The notes below the pieces were generated by a model, which was given only the letters and a program-made list of their open reading frames with translations, did no database searches and was not told the DNA's origin. DNA of 8,108 nucleotides, taken from the NCBI GenBank assembly GCA_903901905.1, contig CAIUSQ010000260.1, positions 1-8,108 of the forward strand, written 5' to 3'. Position numbers and translations under genes: made by a program. Source of the stretch: an uncultured Actinomycetes bacterium. Lineage in GTDB: Bacteria > Actinomycetota > Actinomycetes > Nanopelagicales > Nanopelagicaceae. Shown here piece after piece: positions 6,766 through 8,108 of this stretch (the stretch's first letter is position 1; each line of letters opens with the position of its first letter).

Positions 6766-7344
6766 ATGCCACGTATTGCTACACAAACACTTGCTCAGCA
6801 TCGAGACTGGCGTCGAGGCCAACTCATTGAAGCTGCAGCAAGCATTGCAATGCAATCAGGTGGCAAAGCTGTAACCGTCGCCGCCGTAGCCCAACGTGCA
6901 GGACTTTCTAGAACTTCTGTGTATGAATATTTTGCAAGTAGCGCAGATCTAGTTGCAGATTTAGTTATCGATGAACTCAATGGATTTTCTGGCTATTTAA
7001 CGAAGGAAATTGCACAAGCAAACTCTGCAAGCAACAGTATTGAACTTTGGATTAAGGGAGCACTTACCTACATTGCAGATGGTCGCCATTTGCTCGCAAA
7101 GGCGCTTAATGCAACAACGCTCCCACAGGAGCGTGCGCATCAAATTAGAGTTGCCCACCGCGCTCTTTTGGCACCCCTGATGGATTCACTGGAAAAACTT
7201 CATGTTCAAGATGTCCAACAAGCATTAGCTTTTATTCAGGCTGTTACAGATGTTTCAACAAAGAGAATTGAGGCCGGCCATGATGCAGAGATCGAGATCG
7301 AAAAAGCAACTGCATTCTGCATCAGCGGCCTAACCTCAATTTAA
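6766..7344 (+). CDS. TetR-family transcriptional regulator
   Basis: A 192-residue protein with a typical TetR N-terminal DNA-binding domain: LIEAAASIAMQSGG (20-33), then the helix-turn-helix VTVAAVAQRAGLSRTSVYEYF (37-57, the recognition helix around 48-56) and the usual SSADLV (58-63). The C-terminal ligand domain (about 70-192) is mainly helical by appearance and gives no clue to the ligand. TetR proteins are usually dimeric repressors released by a small molecule. It starts 4 nt after the helicase stop with no clear Shine-Dalgarno, so it is probably translated by coupling. Its target is unknown; the operon promoter before prpC is one candidate, but I see no convincing palindromic operator there. 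Family is secure, function unknown. Confidence 0.9.
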   Translation: MPRIATQTLAQHRDWRRGQLIEAAASIAMQSGGKAVTVAAVAQRAGLSRTSVYEYFASSADLVADLVIDELNGFSGYLTKEIAQANSASNSIELWIKGALTYIADGRHLLAKALNATTLPQERAHQIRVAHRALLAPLMDSLEKLHVQDVQQALAFIQAVTDVSTKRIEAGHDAEIEIEKATAFCISGLTSI

Positions 7345-7373
7345 ATTACCTATTTTTTGTGGAGTTCGAACCA

Positions 7374-7393
7374 ATCAAAAGTTGATATTTTTT
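7374..7393 (+). terminator. Weak intrinsic terminator after tetR
   Basis: ATCAA (7374-7378) pairs with TTGAT (7382-7386) around a 3-nt AAG loop, followed by ATTTTTT (7387-7393). Order and U-tract fit a terminator for the + strand, but the 5-bp stem has only one G-C pair. The U-tract overlaps the stop codon of the convergent Nudix gene. No matching U-tract exists for the - strand. Confidence 0.4.
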
Positions 7394-7859
7394 AACGTGG
7401 GCCGATAAAACTATGAAGCAGTTTTTTTAGCTCTGGCCAGGAGTTTCTAAAACTTGGATGCAAGGTATGCAACTCAACCTTTTCAATCTCTACCCATCGA
7501 AGCTCATGTGATTCATCGTTGACTTCATGTGCAACCAGATCATCAGTTGCCCGAGCTATAACCGTTTCATATTTCCAATTTCCATGATCATCACAAAAAG
7601 TATGAACAGGAGTTAGAAGTTTGACATCAATGCCAGTCTCTTCTACAGCTTCACGGTAGGCGCCTTCGATTGTGCTTTCATGTGAATCTCTTGCTCCGCC
7701 TGGGATTCCCCACGTGTCACCGTTGTGCACCCATGGCGCACGATGTTGTAAAAGTATGTGGTTCTGCCGAAAAATAAGAAGTCCTGCTGCTCCATGAATT
7801 CCCCAATGCTTATTTCCACAACTGCATTCGATCCAGCCATCACCATCACGTGAACTCAT
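7392..7859 (-). CDS. Nudix (NUDIX) hydrolase
   Basis: Nudix enzymes cleave nucleoside diphosphates linked to another group, often to clear damaged nucleotides or tune cofactor pools. The 155 residues contain a perfect Nudix box at 55-77: G55, E61, R69-E70, E73-E74, G76 and I77 match the consensus and would bind the metal and catalyse. W50-GIPGG just before it is typical. The N-terminus has CSCGNKHWGIHGAAGLL (12-28), a pattern I know from actinobacterial Nudix proteins; C12, C14 and H18 could bind a metal, though this is unproven. The start ATG 7859 has only a weak AGG upstream (7868-7870) and a promoter about 15 nt away. It is convergent with tetR and divergent from the secreted protein. The substrate cannot be read from the sequence; MutT-like function is only one option. 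Confidence 0.9.
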   Translation of the reverse strand: MSSRDGDGWIECSCGNKHWGIHGAAGLLIFRQNHILLQHRAPWVHNGDTWGIPGGARDSHESTIEGAYREAVEETGIDVKLLTPVHTFCDDHGNWKYETVIARATDDLVAHEVNDESHELRWVEIEKVELHTLHPSFRNSWPELKKLLHSFIGPR

Positions 7860-7874
7860 GGGCTAAGCCTGTCA

Positions 7875-7903
7875 TAACTATCCACAGTTAGCACCGTGGG
7901 CAA
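7875..7903 (-). promoter_or_regulatory. Promoter of the Nudix gene with overlapping inverted repeat
   Basis: On the - strand TTGCCC (7903-7898) and TAGTTA (7880-7875) stand 17 nt apart, a good -35/-10 pair. The transcript would begin near 7868, giving a leader of about 9 nt. An inverted repeat, TAACT (7875-7879) and AGTTA (7886-7890) with a 6-nt spacer, overlaps the -10 box and could be an operator. Neither is tested. Confidence 0.45.
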
Positions 7904-7926
7904 AGTTGTGCGCTGATTGCACATTT

Positions 7927-8108
7927 ATGGTGACCGCCAAGAAGCCCTTAATAATCTGCCTATCTGTTCTTTTGCTTATTGGAGAGAGTTCCTCTACCGC
8001 CATTGCAAATGATTGTAAAGAAACTGCCTGCGTCAATGTGTATACAGAGAATAATCAAATAATCATTGAGGCACGAAAAGGGGATAAAACTGTAAAGAAA
8101 ACTATTGC
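7927..8108 (+). CDS. Secreted protein of unknown function, 5' part only
   Basis: An open frame begins at ATG 7927 and runs off the window end after 60 full codons; it is not interrupted. The N-terminus is a textbook Sec signal peptide: K5 and K6, a hydrophobic core PLIICLSVLLLIG (7-19), then SSSTAIA with likely cleavage after A27. The predicted mature protein begins NDCKETACVNVYTENN, where C30 and C35 could form a disulfide, and continues with alternating hydrophobic residues typical of beta strands. I do not recognise the family. No strong Shine-Dalgarno precedes the ATG; GTG 7930 is an alternative start. It is divergent from the Nudix gene, and the two share a control region of about 67 nt. 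Confidence 0.72.
   Translation, partial: MVTAKKPLIICLSVLLLIGESSSTAIANDCKETACVNVYTENNQIIIEARKGDKTVKKTI

Noticed and set aside
7360..7372. GTTCGAACC resembling a tRNA T-loop or an attachment-site core
   Set aside because: The flanking bases do not form a 5-bp T-stem, and no acceptor, D or anticodon arms are present. No integrase is nearby.
7878..7886. DnaA-box-like sequence CTATCCACA
   Set aside because: It is a single site with one mismatch to TTATCCACA. There is no cluster, AT-rich unwinding region or dnaA/dnaN nearby, so it is not evidence of an origin.
1..8108. A novel defence, mobile or CRISPR-like system
   Set aside because: Every long frame belongs to a known family apart from the truncated secreted protein. 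I see no repeat array, transposase, integrase or toxin-antitoxin pair.

Overview
The window looks like a housekeeping stretch of a compact, AT-leaning actinobacterial chromosome. The lineage is inferred from protein style: a Nudix protein with the CSCG-HWG-GAAG N-terminus, a fused RibBA, a DinG-type helicase, and a likely leaderless promoter. Freshwater streamlined actinobacteria (acI/Nanopelagicales type) are my best guess. I ran no database search, so the lineage is not proven. There is no sign of a phage, IS element, CRISPR array, tRNA or rRNA. I do not see an obviously new multi-gene system; the most interesting signals are regulatory or evolutionary.

Region 1 (1-3445) is a complete riboflavin biosynthesis operon behind an FMN riboswitch whose 5' part lies before the window. 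The order is ribD (pyrimidine deaminase/reductase), ribE (riboflavin synthase), ribBA (DHBP synthase/GTP cyclohydrolase II) and ribH (lumazine synthase). The genes overlap by 1-4 nt or abut, so they are probably translationally coupled. Together they make all dedicated enzymes from GTP and ribulose 5-phosphate to riboflavin, apart from the phosphatase step. Between aptamer and ribD the leader can fold a hairpin that buries the ribD Shine-Dalgarno, which suggests translational control by FMN.

Region 2 (3446-3622) is a 177-nt gap holding a small hairpin, several short AACT repeats and a promoter whose -10 sits so close to the next ATG that the transcript is probably leaderless.

Region 3 (3623-7344) is a tight three-gene set on the + strand. 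It contains a 2-methylcitrate synthase-type citrate synthase (prpC), a DinG/YoaA-family iron-sulfur helicase and a TetR-family regulator, separated by 10 and 4 nt. PrpC reads very like the proteobacterial enzyme and has no prpB or prpD beside it.

Region 4 (7345-8108) has a convergent Nudix hydrolase on the - strand, separated from tetR by a short gap with a weak terminator. A divergent control region of about 67 nt follows, then the start of a secreted protein that runs off the window end.
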